Below, one piece after another: positions 47,824-59,600 of a stretch of DNA of 64,000 nt (position 1 is its first letter; every line of letters starts with the position of its first letter). The stretch comes from Rhodosporidiobolus odoratus. Its lineage: Eukaryota; Basidiomycota; Microbotryomycetes; Sporidiobolales; Sporidiobolaceae. The stretch spans positions 372,001 to 436,000 of the forward strand of contig JAOANU010000005.1 of NCBI GenBank assembly GCA_034387635.1, in the 5' to 3' direction. Position numbers and translations under genes: made by a program. The notes under the pieces were generated by a model that did no database searches, was not told the DNA's origin, and saw only the letters and a list, made by a program, of their open reading frames with translations.

Positions 47824-48712
47824 ATGTTCGGCACCGGTGCATCTGCTAAGAAGCCAGCCTACTCGAGTAACGCACGACATGGCGCCTCATCCACCTCTGC
47901 CCGCGCTCCTCCAGGACCGTCCCAACTCTCCCAAGACCAGCAACAAGAAATCCGAGAAGCGTTCGAGCTGTTCGACCTCGACAAGGACTTGAAGCTGGAC
48001 TATCACGAGTTCAAGGTGGGACTGCGCGCGTTAGGGTTTGACCTGAAGAAGCAGGAGGTGCTCAAGTTGATGAGGGAGCGAAATCATGATGAAGGCATCA
48101 GTGGGGCGACGAGCATAGGCCTGGAAGGGTTCATGGCAGTCTGTACGTCTGCCCGTCCCGTGTTCAAATACTTCTCGAACCTGCTCGCTAACCTTTTCCC
48201 CTTCACCTTTTCCTCCCTTTTCACCCACCGCGACGCGTTCTTCGCGCCTTACCCTCGCCCGCTTGGTCATTCGCCCCATAGCGGAACAACTGATACTCGC
48301 GCGTGACCCATTAGACGAGATTCGACGCGCTTTCAAGCTGTTCGACGAGGAGAATACGGGCAAGATCTCGTTCCGAAATCTCAAGAAGGTCGCACGGGAA
48401 CTGGGAGAAAACCTGACGGATGAGGAATTGTGCGTCAGTTTGCCTCAATCGACTCTCTCGCGCATTTGATCGAAGAGAGGACAGCGGAGAGTACCTACTG
48501 ACGTTCAAGTAATCGCAGAATGGCCATGATTGAGGAGTTTGACCTAGATATGGATGGCGAGATCTCGGAAAGCGAGTTCATCAAGCAAGTCTTTCGCCTC
48601 TGCTCTCCCTTTCTTCATCTTGCGTCGGGCGAGATGGAGCAAGCTCCCCGGCCATATAACTGACTCTGCACCCTTTCCTTCTGCTTGCAGGATTATGAGC
48701 GACGACCTATGA
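47824..48712 (+). CDS. CDC31: Centrin (Cdc31-like) EF-hand protein
   Basis: Centrin is a calmodulin-like protein of the spindle pole body, also used in mRNA export and nucleotide-excision repair complexes. The start at 47824 reads '[20 protein letters not shown]', a longer N-terminal tail than calmodulin. EF-hand 1 is '[13 protein letters not shown]' and EF-hand 4 is '[13 protein letters not shown]', both with good calcium ligands. EF-hand 2 ('[17 protein letters not shown]') is irregular and EF-hand 3 is '[13 protein letters not shown]'. The centrin signature '[20 protein letters not shown]' is intact. Introns lie near 48144-48281, 48430-48518 and 48586-48690. The short last exon ends 'IMSDDL'. 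EF2 appears degenerate, as in several fungal centrins. Confidence 0.92.
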
Positions 48713-49045
48713 TACCCGCTATAGTTAAGTGTTGTAGTGCGGAGAAGTACCCTGTAGCAACAGTGTAGAATTACTGGCAAGCTGAATGAAGATCCACTCC
48801 GACTCCGGCCGTTTCCCCGTGTCGCGACAGGCTTTTGACGCATCGGTATGCTTCCCTGTCTCAACAGGGACTCACGTTCCGCTCAGCTAACTAATGTCGG
48901 CGCGCCGGCAGTGATAACAAACGCTTCGACTACGAAGTGCCACCGGCCTTCCCAGCTCTCTGCTTCTCTTCTTCCTTCCTCTCACTTTGCATCTTCGACA
49001 TACTTCCCTCTCTCGCCATCTTCGCGGGTCTCGATCCACAGTGAT
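48713..49045. other. Intergenic, same-strand genes
   Basis: It holds a 3' UTR and a CT-rich leader. No other feature is seen. Confidence 0.5.
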
Positions 49046-49782
49046 ATGCCTCGTCAACGCACCACGAGCTCGCACACCCTCGCGCCGGCGACAGGCTTCC
49101 CTGCGCAGCTTGAAAACCGAAACGAGGATTCGGAACCGGAAAATAGGGAGAGACTGCCGCAGATTCTGTGGGGCACTAAACGGATACCGAATGAAGGATC
49201 TACAGGTATATAATCGGGTTTCCTCGCTTGTCGCAAATCGCAGTAGGTGACAATCCTGTTTTTCTCCCTTCCTCCAGCTCGCGACTATCTAGGTGCGTTT
49301 CCGGGCTTTCGACGAAGGGTACAATCTCACACTGACAGCTCGACGGCTCGCAGCGCGCGAACGTAACTTTCTGAGCTGGATCAAGTTAGCGACGACCCTC
49401 GCAATCATTTCCGCGGCCCTCCTCATCCGATTCCAGTTCGGCAAAGCGGTCTTTATGCCTCAATGGGAAATCAACGGTGAGATACCGGTGCGCCCTTCCA
49501 CCCTCAGGCCGTTTCGCGTTCTACTGATCTTCTGATACCCGTTCTCTGTCCTTTTCTTCCCTCCACTCTTTTCTTCTGTCGCGGCTGCAGCTCGGCATCC
49601 TCTTCTTCGTCGCCACCCTCGCCTGTCTCGGCGTCGGCACTCACTCGTTCTACACCTCGACAACAGGCTACTCGCAGAACAAGGCGTTCGTGTACGCAGG
49701 GAAAGCGGTGGATGTGCTTGTGGTCGGGATAGGGTTGCTGGTCGTTGTGGCCTGCGTGTTACTGTTGGCGGCGGATCACTAG
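49046..49782 (+). CDS. DUF202-domain membrane protein
   Basis: DUF202 proteins (bacterial YidH, and the same fold in yeast Vtc1-type proteins) are small three-helix membrane proteins. The start at 49046 gives 'MPRQRTTSSHTLAPATGFPA'. The family motif ARD-x-LA...ER-x-FLxWI appears as 'TARDYLARRLAARERNFLSW' after splicing. It uses a 15-base microexon at 49278-49292 between introns 49206-49277 and 49293-49338. The three helices are 'LATTLAIISAALLIRF', 'LGILFFVATLACLGVG' and 'VDVLVVGIGLLVVVACVLLL'. A fourth exon begins near 49,591 after a GTGCGC donor. The protein has about 160 residues. A vacuolar or other endomembrane location is likely for fungal members, but is inferred. Confidence 0.8.
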
Positions 49783-50146
49783 GAGAAAGGAGAGTAGGTG
49801 TGCCGGGCGGTGTATATCGCGGAGGTGTTGTAAGAACGGCCGTTCGTGCAGGAGCCATTCGAGGAGGGCCACTCGACGAGGAGCACGCTGCAGGCTATGC
49901 GCTTGCATCGGGCATTTGACTATAGGCTTCTGGCTCCCACGAAGTCCTTTATAGCGCTGCTACCGGTTGTCGAGGGAAGAACAAGCTTCATCAGTTTGTC
50001 GTCGTTCGCGGCTCTTCCTTCGACGTCTATAGGCACAGAAAGGCCAAAAGACAAGCTCGACCACCGTAAGGACTTCTCGAGGGCCCTCTGTTGTATAGCT
50101 GACCTCAACAGCTCCCGTCTACAGACACCTCGCCCTTCGTTCCGTC
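49783..50146. other. Intergenic, same-strand genes
   Basis: It contains a 3' UTR and the thioredoxin promoter. No gene is seen. Confidence 0.5.
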
Positions 50147-51517
50147 ATGTCAATCACGGACATCAAATCGCTCGCCCAACTCGAAGACCTCACCACGGAT
50201 GAGGCAAAGGTGTCCGTAATTGACTTCTGGGCAACTTGGTGTGGGCCGTGCCGCGTGAGCCATCCTCCCACGAAGTTCTGTCGGAGTGGGGCTTACCATT
50301 TTCCCTTTTCTCGCAGGCTATCGCACCCGTATTCCAGCGTTTAGCGAGCCAGTATGCAGGCAAAGTGCAGGTGCGCCTCCCGCTTGATGATCGGTGAGGC
50401 AGGAGCTGATGAGGAGTCTAACACGGTCGTTTGCTTTCGCTCGCTTTTCTGGGCGCAATGCAGTTCCTCAAGGTGGACGTTGACCAGGCCCGCGATGTAG
50501 CGGCTCGCTACCAGGTTTCTGCTATGCCAACCTTCATCGTCATGAAGGGTAGCTCAAAGGTGGACGAGGTGCGCTCTACCTATAAATATGTTTCTTCGCA
50601 GCCGCATCGATTGATTCTCGCAACGTCCAATGCAGATGAAGGGCGCGAACCCTGCTGGACTTATGGCTCTGGTCAACAAGCACGCGCCGACGGGCACACC
50701 TGCGACCTCTGGCTCAGGGACGAAGGAAAAGGGCTTGGAAGGCTTCGTATGTTCATTCCTCTTCGCAATCTCAGATTTGTATACCTTGATGCCCATGGAA
50801 CTTGGCATCGCAGTCTGTCATCAACTCGAATATCGACTATAGCCAGGTCCACTGCTTGAACGAAGCGGGTGACCATTCACTGAAGGAGATGCTGCGTGGT
50901 GGAGGCGACAAGTGGCTCGAGTCGGATGCGGACGAGCAGCTTCTGCTGCAAGTACCGGTGCGTCTCTGCTCTTATGATAGCGTCCCCGCGCGACAATTCG
51001 CCTCTATCGACACTTCGCTGCTCTCGTACTCGCCCTTCCCGTGGGAGCTCTCACTCACGCTCTTTCTGATTGTTCACATAGCTCAACCAAGCCACCCGGA
51101 TCCGCGCCCTTCGCTTTTCGACCCTTCCCTCTTCTCTCCAATTTGCCCCCAAAACGGTCAAGCTCTTTGTGAACCAGCCGTCGGTCGACTTTGACTCTGC
51201 CGAATCCCTCGAACCGGCTCAGGAGATTGTCTTGACTGAGGAGCAAGCGAAGGGGATTAAGAGCGTCGAGTTGCGCTTTGTGCGGTTCCAGAACTGTAAC
51301 CATCTCTCGGTAAGCTTCCCTTCGTGGTCGCCTTCTTTTCTTGCCTGCTTCTCGTCCTCCTTGCTTTGCTGATCCTTACTGCATTGCGCTACAGATCTTT
51401 GTGGTCGACAACCATGGCAGTGAAGACATCACTAGGATTGACAAGCTTGAGCTGATCGGTTTGTCGGGAGAGGGAATGAAAATGGAGGATCTGAGAAAGG
51501 GCGAGGAGGAGGACTAA
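50147..51517 (+). CDS. Thioredoxin-like protein with PITH domain (TXNL1-like)
   Basis: TXNL1 is a cytosolic thioredoxin that binds the 26S proteasome lid through its PITH domain. The start at 50147 reads 'MSITDIKSLAQLEDLTTDEA'. The thioredoxin active site is 'FWATWCGPC' with the intron just after it. 'QFLKVDVDQARDVAARYQVS' and 'AMPTFIVMKGSSKVDE' complete the fold, including the cis-Pro (MPTF). A linker 'APTGTPATSGSGTKEKGLEG' leads to the PITH domain: 'NSNIDYSQVHCLNEAGDHSL', 'WLESDADEQLLLQVP', 'PKTVKLFVNQPSVDFDSAES', 'VELRFVRFQNCNHLSIFV' and 'EDITRIDKLELIG'. It ends with an acidic '...RKGEEED'. About seven introns are present and the length of roughly 320 residues is normal. The gene looks intact. 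Confidence 0.93.
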
Positions 51518-51747
51518 GTCGAACAATATTCGTTGCATTATGTACAGACGTTGTCCCCCTCCGATCGCATGAGCGTGATTATAACCTCAGCTGGACTCGG
51601 TACTTAAGAGTAGAATCACAAGTGTTCCACGATGAGAAATGGCGTTGACCGCCCTTCGCGATCAGCTTGCTCCTTCTTCTCGTCCAGTCCCCACAAACGT
51701 CGCTGTTAGCACCTTCGGCCTCCTTCGTCTAATTAGAGACGTCCAAC

Positions 51748-52238
51748 ATGTACCGCTCAGCACTTCAGACCGCTCGCCACGCCCTGCCTGGCCTTTCCAC
51801 GATTGAAGCCCCACTTGTTCTTCGCGCCCTCTCCAGCTCTGCACAGAGGGCGAACTACAAGGTGAGCACCCTCTCTACAGGACGGCAGTCTTGCTCGAAT
51901 TGATCCGGCAGGTGTGCTCAGCCCAAAGAACACGCTGGCCGCAAGGAAGATGGCGGAAGAGATGCTCGAGTGTCTTCCTCCCACGGTTAGTATCTCGCTC
52001 CTTTCTACCCTGTCTCGATGGCTGAGCCTGTCATACTGAGCTAGGCTTCGGTTCCGACCCCTCGCACGCCTCGAAAGAGGGTCACAAAGGCGGCAAAGTC
52101 GGCGGGAAAGCCTCTGGCGACGGCAGTTCGACGGGCAAGTCGACTCATACGCAAGGACATGGGCATGAGCACGTGTACAAACCTTCGGAGCATGTGGGGG
52201 TGAGGAAGGATGGAAAGAAAGATGACAGGATGAAGTAG
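51748..52238 (+). CDS. Small predicted mitochondrial protein, unknown function
   Basis: I do not recognise the family. The ATG at 51748 starts an Arg-rich, acid-free presequence 'MYRSALQTARHALPGL', ending in 'RALSSSAQRANYK', a typical matrix-targeting and cleavage region. The rest reads 'GVLSPKNTLAARKMAEEMLE' 'CLPPT', then after an intron (donor GTTAGT near 51,985, acceptor ACTGAG) 'LGFGSDPSHASKEGHKGGK' and a His/Lys/Gly-rich tail 'GHGHEHVYKPSEHVGVRK'. Joining the presequence to the second part in frame needs a 19-base intron at 51862-51880 (GTGAGC...CTACAG). A normal-sized 49-base intron (to 51910) would shift the frame into arginine-rich nonsense. The product would be about 125 residues. 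Confidence 0.6.
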
Positions 52239-52512
52239 GTGCGGAGGTGCGTCGAGTTCTTTTCTGCTTTTTTTTTGCTGCTTCAGTCGCTGACATCCTC
52301 GTCTGGCAGACCTGACCCCTTGCGACATCGTTACTTCGTTATCAGCCTAGGCCAGGAGACAACGAGTAGCCCGGTTGTATGGCGTGACGAGGCAGCTTGT
52401 ACAAATTATGAGTATGGGTCCGAAAGAGCGGTGAAAACATGAGCTCTCTACCCAACCCTATGCGCAGCACGAGACAGAGTACAACAAATGCACTGCAGTC
52501 AAGCGCTTGTAG

Positions 52513-54395
52513 CTACTCTTCGTCTTCGTCGTTGTCTGGCGGAGGCACCACGCGTTTCTTACCGGCCGAGCGGGTGGACTTGCGAGTACCGGACGGTGAC
52601 CCTGAAGCGTTCGAGTCTGCGCGAAACGTACTATATCAGGTCGAGTCCGGACGACGGAAGTGACCTTTCTGCCGCAGGTAGCAAAGAACGAGAACAAAGT
52701 AACGCACCCTCGTCCTCATCATCCTCCATCAACTCGTCCTCGTCCTCCTCCTCACTTTCCTGCGCCCTCTTCTTCCTCCCCTTCCCCTTCCCATTCGCAC
52801 TCGTCGTTCCTTTCTTACCCTTTCCCTTGCCTTTTTTACCCATCGCAGGCGCTTCCATATCGACGTCCATTTCGCTCGTCGCGAAGTTTTGCGTGAGCTC
52901 CTCATCTTCGTCTTCGTCTCCGAGTCCCAAAGCTGCGACACCGACGGGTTTGCCGATGTACTTCCTGGTTTGAGGGTCTCGTGGCCAGATTCTGCCAGTG
53001 AATAGACGAGACAAAGAGCATGTCAGTGACTAGCGGAAGGAGCGACTTCGACTAAGCCGAGCGCTAGCTGCAGCCTGAATGGCTGAAATGGCGCATCAGC
53101 AAGGGCAAGGGGGAAAGTAACGCACTGCTCGCATGGGTGGGCATTTTCCTTGTTCAATCGATCTGGGCACCTTCCGTCCTCAATCTGCCTGGCAACACAG
53201 TAGGTATGCAATCGGATCCCGCAGTCCTCGTTCGGACATACGTAGCCCTGTACATTCGATGATTACCATGATCAGTCATTTCCCGCTACATCTGGGGCGC
53301 AGCACAGAGAGCAAGGCGGTTTAAGCGAAGAACATACACTGGTAACTATGTTCAGGCAATAGCTGCAGTCGACGACGGCGCGGTAATGAGGATCATCATC
53401 GTCGTGGTCGTTGTATGTTTCGCGGAGCTTGGCGGAGAGTTCGATGAGAGAACGCGGCGAAAGTAGAAGACGGTTCGTGCGGTCGTGCAAGCTAAGCCAG
53501 CCTGCGGAATAGGCGAGAAGCATAAACACTGTGTACTAGAAGAGATGTGTGTTTCCAGGTTGAAAGTAGTGCACCTTTGGCAATGAAGCTCTTGATTAGC
53601 TGGATTGCCTGAGATTTGGTGATCGGAGGTTTGGCCAGGCGCGCCGCGTCGAGTTGAAGGATGCTGTAGGAGAGGTTCGGTGCCGTGATGATCTTGTCCA
53701 TCTGTGCGAGGTGTGCCATAGTAAGAAACATGATGCGCTCGAAGAGCGCTTTAGAGACAAGCGCACTATGGCCTTAAAAAAGACAATGTCGTGCGCGCCG
53801 TATTCGGTAGCTTGTTTTGCAGGTTCGTCTTGAATCGTATTGACCTGCACAAGCGGAGTGGGGCGTGTCAGCGGACAGGGTACCCAGCAGGAAAGGGAGA
53901 TGGGAACGTACGAGAACATACATGACCTGGCCTGTTTCCTGGTCGCGGGTGGTCTTGATGTCGAGACCGCACAGAGTCAGGCCTGGCTCGAGACTCGCAA
54001 CGAAGTTCTCGATAGTTTCTGGTTCATTGACTGTGAAGGGTTGGGAGGAAAACGGGACAAGGAGGGGATAAAAAAGGTCAGTATGGTAGTACAGCCGCAG
54101 AAGGGGCAGAGGCCTGGCTACGGCATATGTGAGATGGCGAGGATTCAAGATGGAGGTGCTTACCTTTGCACAACTCGACACACTTTGCATAAACCTCCTT
54201 GGCCATGTCAAAAGTCATTGTCCTCCTATTCATCAAGACTTGCAAGAAGAGGTGCCTGCAAGTCTTCTTTGGGTTCTGTATGTCCAGGTCATCGAGTTCC
54301 TTCTGGTAGTTGGTGTTCGTCGAGTTGGCTTCGTCGCCGGCGGGAGAAGCGTCGCGCTTCTTGCGATTTTGCGAGGCGGATCCGCGGGGTGCCAT
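52513..54395 (-). CDS. NSE1: Smc5-Smc6 complex subunit Nse1 (RING-like)
   Basis: Nse1 forms the Nse1-Nse3-Nse4 module of the Smc5/6 complex, which is needed for recombinational repair, and has a variant RING. The start at 54395 gives 'MAPRGSASQNRKKRDASPAG'. The winged-helix part reads 'LFLQVLMNRRTMTFDMAKEV', 'PETIENFVASLEPGLTLCGL', 'TTRDQETGQVMYVLVNTIQD', 'QATEYGAHDIVFFKAI' and 'PPITKSQAIQLIKSFIAKGW'. The variant RING is 'CSYCLNIVTSGYVCPNEDCG' then 'IRLHTYCVARQ' with later Cys residues. The tail (52,640-52,980) is long, acidic and Lys/Gly-rich. The last intron runs from the GTGCGT donor near 52,711 to about 52,607, giving 'GSPSGTRKSTRSAGKKRVVP' and a stop at 52513. Eight or so introns are present. 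The basic and acidic C-terminal extension is longer than in yeast Nse1. Confidence 0.85.
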
Positions 54396-54683
54396 AGTGG
54401 ACGAGTGGTGACGCTATGGGGTTCCCTCGTATGCGCAGATAGGTGTTCAGCTATTAAAGCAGATGGTTGAAGCCGGAATGCGTTGAGACGCGTCCAGCCG
54501 CGACAAGCGATATCAAGAATGCAGGGATGCGAATATCTATCTGAGAGGTGACGGTATACAGAGTCGTACACGTTACGAAATAGCTCCAGAGCTCACGAAG
54601 CAAGACGGCACGACGAGAGAGAAACAATACATTTCTTTGTTTTCCCCTTTTTTTTTTCCTTTTCCTCCGATGGACCTTACCTT

Positions 54684-56295
54684 TCAACCTGAGCGGTCGG
54701 CTCTCAGCCTCACCTCCATCAGCTTCTCCTTCAGTTTCCCCTCATTTCCAATTCTCCGCCAGTGCCCGGTCTCTTCGAGAAACCGCACCTCAACCTCCCT
54801 CTTCCCGCATTCCCTCAAGATCCTTCCAATCGCCCACTCGAACGCGCCGTTTTCCCACGTGCCGCAGGAGTCGACATTCCAACTCGCCGGCAAGGTAAGG
54901 CGCAGCATTTGACTTAGCGGACTGGGAGCGGTCATATCAAGGGGTGGCGAGGGCATTGGAGAGGAAAAGGGCGAGAGAACGTTCGGGGTGCTTGGTGAGG
55001 AGGAGAGGAGAAGAGGGGTATGACTGGGAGACGTCGAAGCGTAGAATGGAGAAGTCGACGAGGAGTTTATAGCAAGGGAGAGGATGGCTTCGGAAAGGGC
55101 TTGTACTGCTGCGAGGTGCGGTTCAAGGGTGTCTTCCTCGGCGTGTTGAGGTGGGAGCAGCGTGACTTGAGTGAGGTTGTCCACGGGAAGGCTGTCCAGC
55201 AGGTCGGAAGTGACCGCCGTAACGGGCAGGGAAAGGCTTCGCAAAGACGTGCATTTTCCGACGAGGTCGAAAGGGTCTGCCGAGGGTAGGTCGCGGCGTA
55301 AGGCGTTTGCATCTGAAGCGTCTGATGATTCTCCGTGGATGTGGAGCAGTTCGAGCTGCTCTGCCAAGCCCGACGGCTCATAAGGTCCGAGGTCGGCAAA
55401 GTTGACTTGGTCTTGCAACCTGCACCCGTCGAGCTCGAGGGCTGCAAGACGAGGAAGCATGCCATGGGAGAGGAACCGCGGAGCGGTCAAGGAGTCGAAC
55501 TTGACTTGGTGGAGGGACAGACTCTCGAGGGATGGAAGGGTTGTCGTGAGAGGGTGGTAGCGGGAGATGCTGGTGCGGTCGGACAATAGACATGAGGTCA
55601 ACGTCATATGGCGCACGTCTGTAGCGATACGACGTTAGTACACCAGACAAGTAGAGACGGGGGCGGACAGAGGAGGAGTAAGGAGGTCGAGAAAAGTACA
55701 CACTCTCTGCGCCAGCGAAATCCGTCAAGGAGAAGATGACCAGTCCCCTAAGCTCAAGCTCCTCAACCTCAACGCACGACTCCATGATCTTCGACAGCCT
55801 CATGGTCAAAGTCTGCTTGTTGCCCTCGCCTCCCCCGTCCAATACCACCTTTTTCACCGATCTCGCCAGGCGCTTATTCCTCTGCACACTTCGGATGAAG
55901 AGGCTGATTTGAGCGGACAGGTAGAGTACCGGACAGGTGTAGAGATAGGTGCGCATGCGCATGCATGTTGCGCGGCATAGTAGTGCGAGAGTACAAGCCG
56001 AACGGCGGGAAGAGCTCGAGGCGAGGTCGATGATGTACAAGACGAGCTCAGCGGGAAGCGACGTCGGCGGCTTCGCAAGCGGCTTTGAGGCGGTCTTGAT
56101 GCGCTCTCGGCTGTAAAGGAAGGCTGAGTGAGCGTGTGGCATCTTGGCGGGCAAAAGCGGGAGCGATGAGAATCGGCAGCGTACGCTTGCGGCTTGACAG
56201 GCGAGGTCTTCGCCTGCCCCGACGACCGTGAGCCCAACAGACCCTTCCAGCAGCCCATTGACAGCGCACGATGAGATCGAAGGGAGGACGGACAT
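54684..56295 (-). CDS. F-box/leucine-rich-repeat-like protein, unknown function
   Basis: Composition and spacing suggest an F-box-like start and leucine-rich repeats. 'PTSLPAELVLYIIDLAS' near 56,050 resembles an F-box (LPxELxxxI). 'SVKKVVLDGGGEGNKQ' and 'CVEVEELELRGLVIF' are LRR-like strands. After an intron (about 55620-55702) come 'LPSLESLSLHQVKF', 'LPRLAALELDGCRL' and 'CTSLRSLSLPVTAV', spaced as irregular LRRs. A Ser/Pro-rich insert lies at 54,920-55,080. The C-terminus 'WENGAFEWAIGRILRECGKR' to 'MEVRLRADRSG' is ordered. The start is uncertain: 56295 is the first plausible ATG in the open frame, and 56142 is an alternative. A ubiquitin-ligase adaptor role is only an inference from the F-box-like segment. 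Confidence 0.65.
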
Positions 56296-56691
56296 AGGAG
56301 AGAAATCGGCCGGGAGACCGGGGCAATTCAGATTGATTCGAGTTACATAAGACCCCAATGTTTGCAAACGACTGACAGAACAGCTTGTATGTATGCCGCA
56401 GCCTCCGTTTAGTCACAGGACAGGATCGAAGGCAAGCAGGCAGAAGACGCAGAGATGAGCGGCCTTTTCGATCCTTCCTCTTCTTGGCCTCCTTGGCCAG
56501 CAGGAAAACGGTCCCCGGCCGCCGAGGTGGCCAGGCTGCACTGGCATCGAGGGTAAGGTAGACTTGCTGTTATGTGCACTGCGTTTGAGGTAAATCTATA
56601 ATCGTATGGGTGATGGGAATGTACAAAAGAAAACTCTGCCCCTCCTCATGCCTTCTCTTTCGCCTCGTTCGCCGTGACCATAACCGATCGT
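56296..56691. other. Intergenic, 3' of PFK and 5' of the LRR gene
   Basis: No gene is seen. It carries the promoter of the LRR gene and the phosphofructokinase 3' UTR. Confidence 0.5.
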
Positions 56692-59600
56692 TTAAGCCGC
56701 CGTCGGAACGATGCTCGTGTCCAGCGGCTCATTCTCGAGGTTAACCCGTCCGCACAACACATCGACCAACTTCTGCATCGGCTGCCACCACTGAACCTTA
56801 CCACGACGGTTCTTGAAGTCACTCGCGGCGATCATTTCCTGCATCGGCACGAAGCGGATACCGGCGCCTTGGATGACGATGGTAGCGGAGCCGGGGGTGC
56901 GGGCGATGTTCTGCTCCTCGAGCCAGTCGATGCACTTGACGGTCAAGCGGACGGCACGGGTACGGTCGCGAGGGGAAGGGACACCGCCCTGAAGAGTGTG
57001 GCCGAGGGCGACGAGGCGCGAGTCGAAGAGATCCTTGCCTTCGTCGGCAAGGATGTTGGTGATGACCTCGGTGCTGTAGGTCTTTGAAGCCTTTTCGGAG
57101 CTGCAAAGCGAACACAGGTAAGTTATGTCACTGATAGGTCACGCAGAGAGAATTTGCAAGGCTGGTAAGCGAAGAAGGTACGCACCGAATCACGAGACGA
57201 CCCTCAGACTTGCCCTTGACATCCTGAGAGTAGCGCTTCTTGAGGAAGTCGACGTCGGAAGTAAGCTTCTTTAGGGTAATGCCAGTCTCGGGAGTGTAAA
57301 CGAGGTTGGCGCCGGTCTACGCAGAGCGGACGATAGTCAGTAAGACTGAAAAAAAGTGGAGGCCCAGGCGAAGAAGGACGTACGGCAAGAGCACCAAGCA
57401 TGGCGATGTAACCACATCCCGCACCCTGAGTCTCGACAACGAAGACCCTGTTCCTGCTCGCCGTCGCGGACTGCTTGATCGCGTCGCAAGCATCGACCAA
57501 GACGTTGATCGACGTGTCGGAACCAATCGACCACTCGGTAATGGGGACGTTGTTGGAAATGGTGGCGGGAAGGTGGACGACGGGGATCTTGAGAGCCTTG
57601 TAGCGATCCCTAGCCTTGTCAATCTGCTCGAGTGCGACCATGGCCTCGAAACCACCAATGACAAGGAGCGAGTCGATCTTGTACTCGGCGAGCTTGGCCG
57701 CGATGCCCTCCATGTCGGTTTCCGGAAGGGTACGGTTCGTCCCGAGCTCGGAACCACCACGCGTACCCCACTGGTCGACGCGGAGCCAGGAGAGCTCAGC
57801 GACGTTACCTTCTAGGAGACCGACGAAACCGTTGTAAATCGCAACGGGAGTGTGACCGTGGCAGAGCGAGTATCGGACGGCGGTACGGATGGCAGCGTTC
57901 ATACCACCAGCAGGAGCACCAGTGCTGCGCGCGGGGGATTGAGCAGGTCAGCTCGGTACGGGTGAAGAATAAGGATGGAAGAAGGACGACTTACCAGACA
58001 ATACCAATACGCATCCTCTGGGCCTCGGGGACGCGGTACTCGGTGTTGAGTCGGGTAGTGGCGCGGAAAGCATGCAGGCAGTCCTCAAACTCGGGGTCAC
58101 GAAGAGCAAGGGCGCCGGTAAAGTTCTTCGCCTCGATCTCCTTCGCGACTTGCTGGGTCTGTTTAGGCAAAAGACTGAGCATCGCCCTCACGGAGTGCAA
58201 AAGGAGGAGCGTACCTTGGCGACGGCTTCCATCAAGGGCTGGCGGGTGATCTTGTTCTCCGCAATACCGATGACAGGCGAAGGGGAGTCCGGAGTGGAGG
58301 AAAGGACAGCCTCAACCGCCTCGGCACCCTGCAGGGTAGCCTTTGAGACGAGAAGTTCGTGGTCAGCGGAAGTGAAGGAACAGACTGATTGAGAAAGGGC
58401 AGGGAGACATACGAGAATGCGGTCGTAGGCGACGGGGTTACCACCACGCTGAGTGTGTCCGAGGGTGGTGACACGGGTGTCGAGTCCAAGACGCTCGGTA
58501 AGGACGTCCTTGATCTCGTTCGGGGTGATGGGGTTGAGCTCAATGTCGTGAGCACCCTCGGCAACAATGACAATCGTCTTTCGCTTGCCCTCGTTACGGT
58601 GCTGCATCCGACAAGCAACGTCAGCTGACAAACTCAGCAGGAGTTCAGGACTCAGCGAGAGCGACCTACACGACTGAGCACGTCGCACATCGAAGACTGC
58701 CAGTCCGCCTTCGAAGGAGGGCGTTCGGGAATGAACATGTAGTCGGCTCCCGTCGCGATAGCAGCCATGAGTGCCAGCCATCCGCAGTGACGGCCCATGA
58801 CCTCGATGACGAAAGCGCGCGAGTGGGAGGAAGCGGTGGAGGAGATGGAGTCGACGGCCTCGCAGATACGGTGAAGGGCGGTAGTAGCGCCTGTCGAAGA
58901 GACTACATCAGCACGAGCATCGATGGGTCAGAAGCGCCAGACGCACCAATGGTCATGTCCGTTCCAGCCATGTCGTTGTCGATGGAACCGACGAGACCAA
59001 CAATGTTAAGGTGCTTGTAAGTGTCGAACTGCTCTTGCGAGATGTCGCCTGCTCGATAGTGACTAGTCAGCGCGAATCTTTTATACCTGGCGAATGAGAA
59101 ATTGACTTACCCCTCTCGAGCAATGCAGCAATGTGCTCCGGCCATTCTGCCCTCAGCTTGTCGGCACCGGTAAGGGATCCATCACCACCGCAAACGACGA
59201 GAGCGTCGATGCCGTGGCGGACGAGGTTGAGAGCGGCAGTCCGTCGGCCCTCAAGGTCGCGGAAAGCAGCGCAACGAGCGGTACCGATGAGGGTACCACC
59301 AATGGACGCGAAGCCACGGACGTCGTCCCAGCCGACCTGCATGAAGCCGAGAAATTAGTCAATACCTCACCGCGCAGAACGGGTGCGAAAAGACTTACGC
59401 GGATAATGTACCGTCCCTTGAGAGTCTGCTCACCCTCGCCCTCCTTCAACAGCTCACCCTCACCGTAAGTTGCGACGAAACCTCCTCGCCTGGACTCCGG
59501 GACCGGTGCATCGTCGGTGAGCGGGGCGCTGTCGCCGACCTCTTCAGTCGGAATGCGAGCGTCTTCCGAGTTGCCGCGAACGAGACCCTCCCAACCTTCA

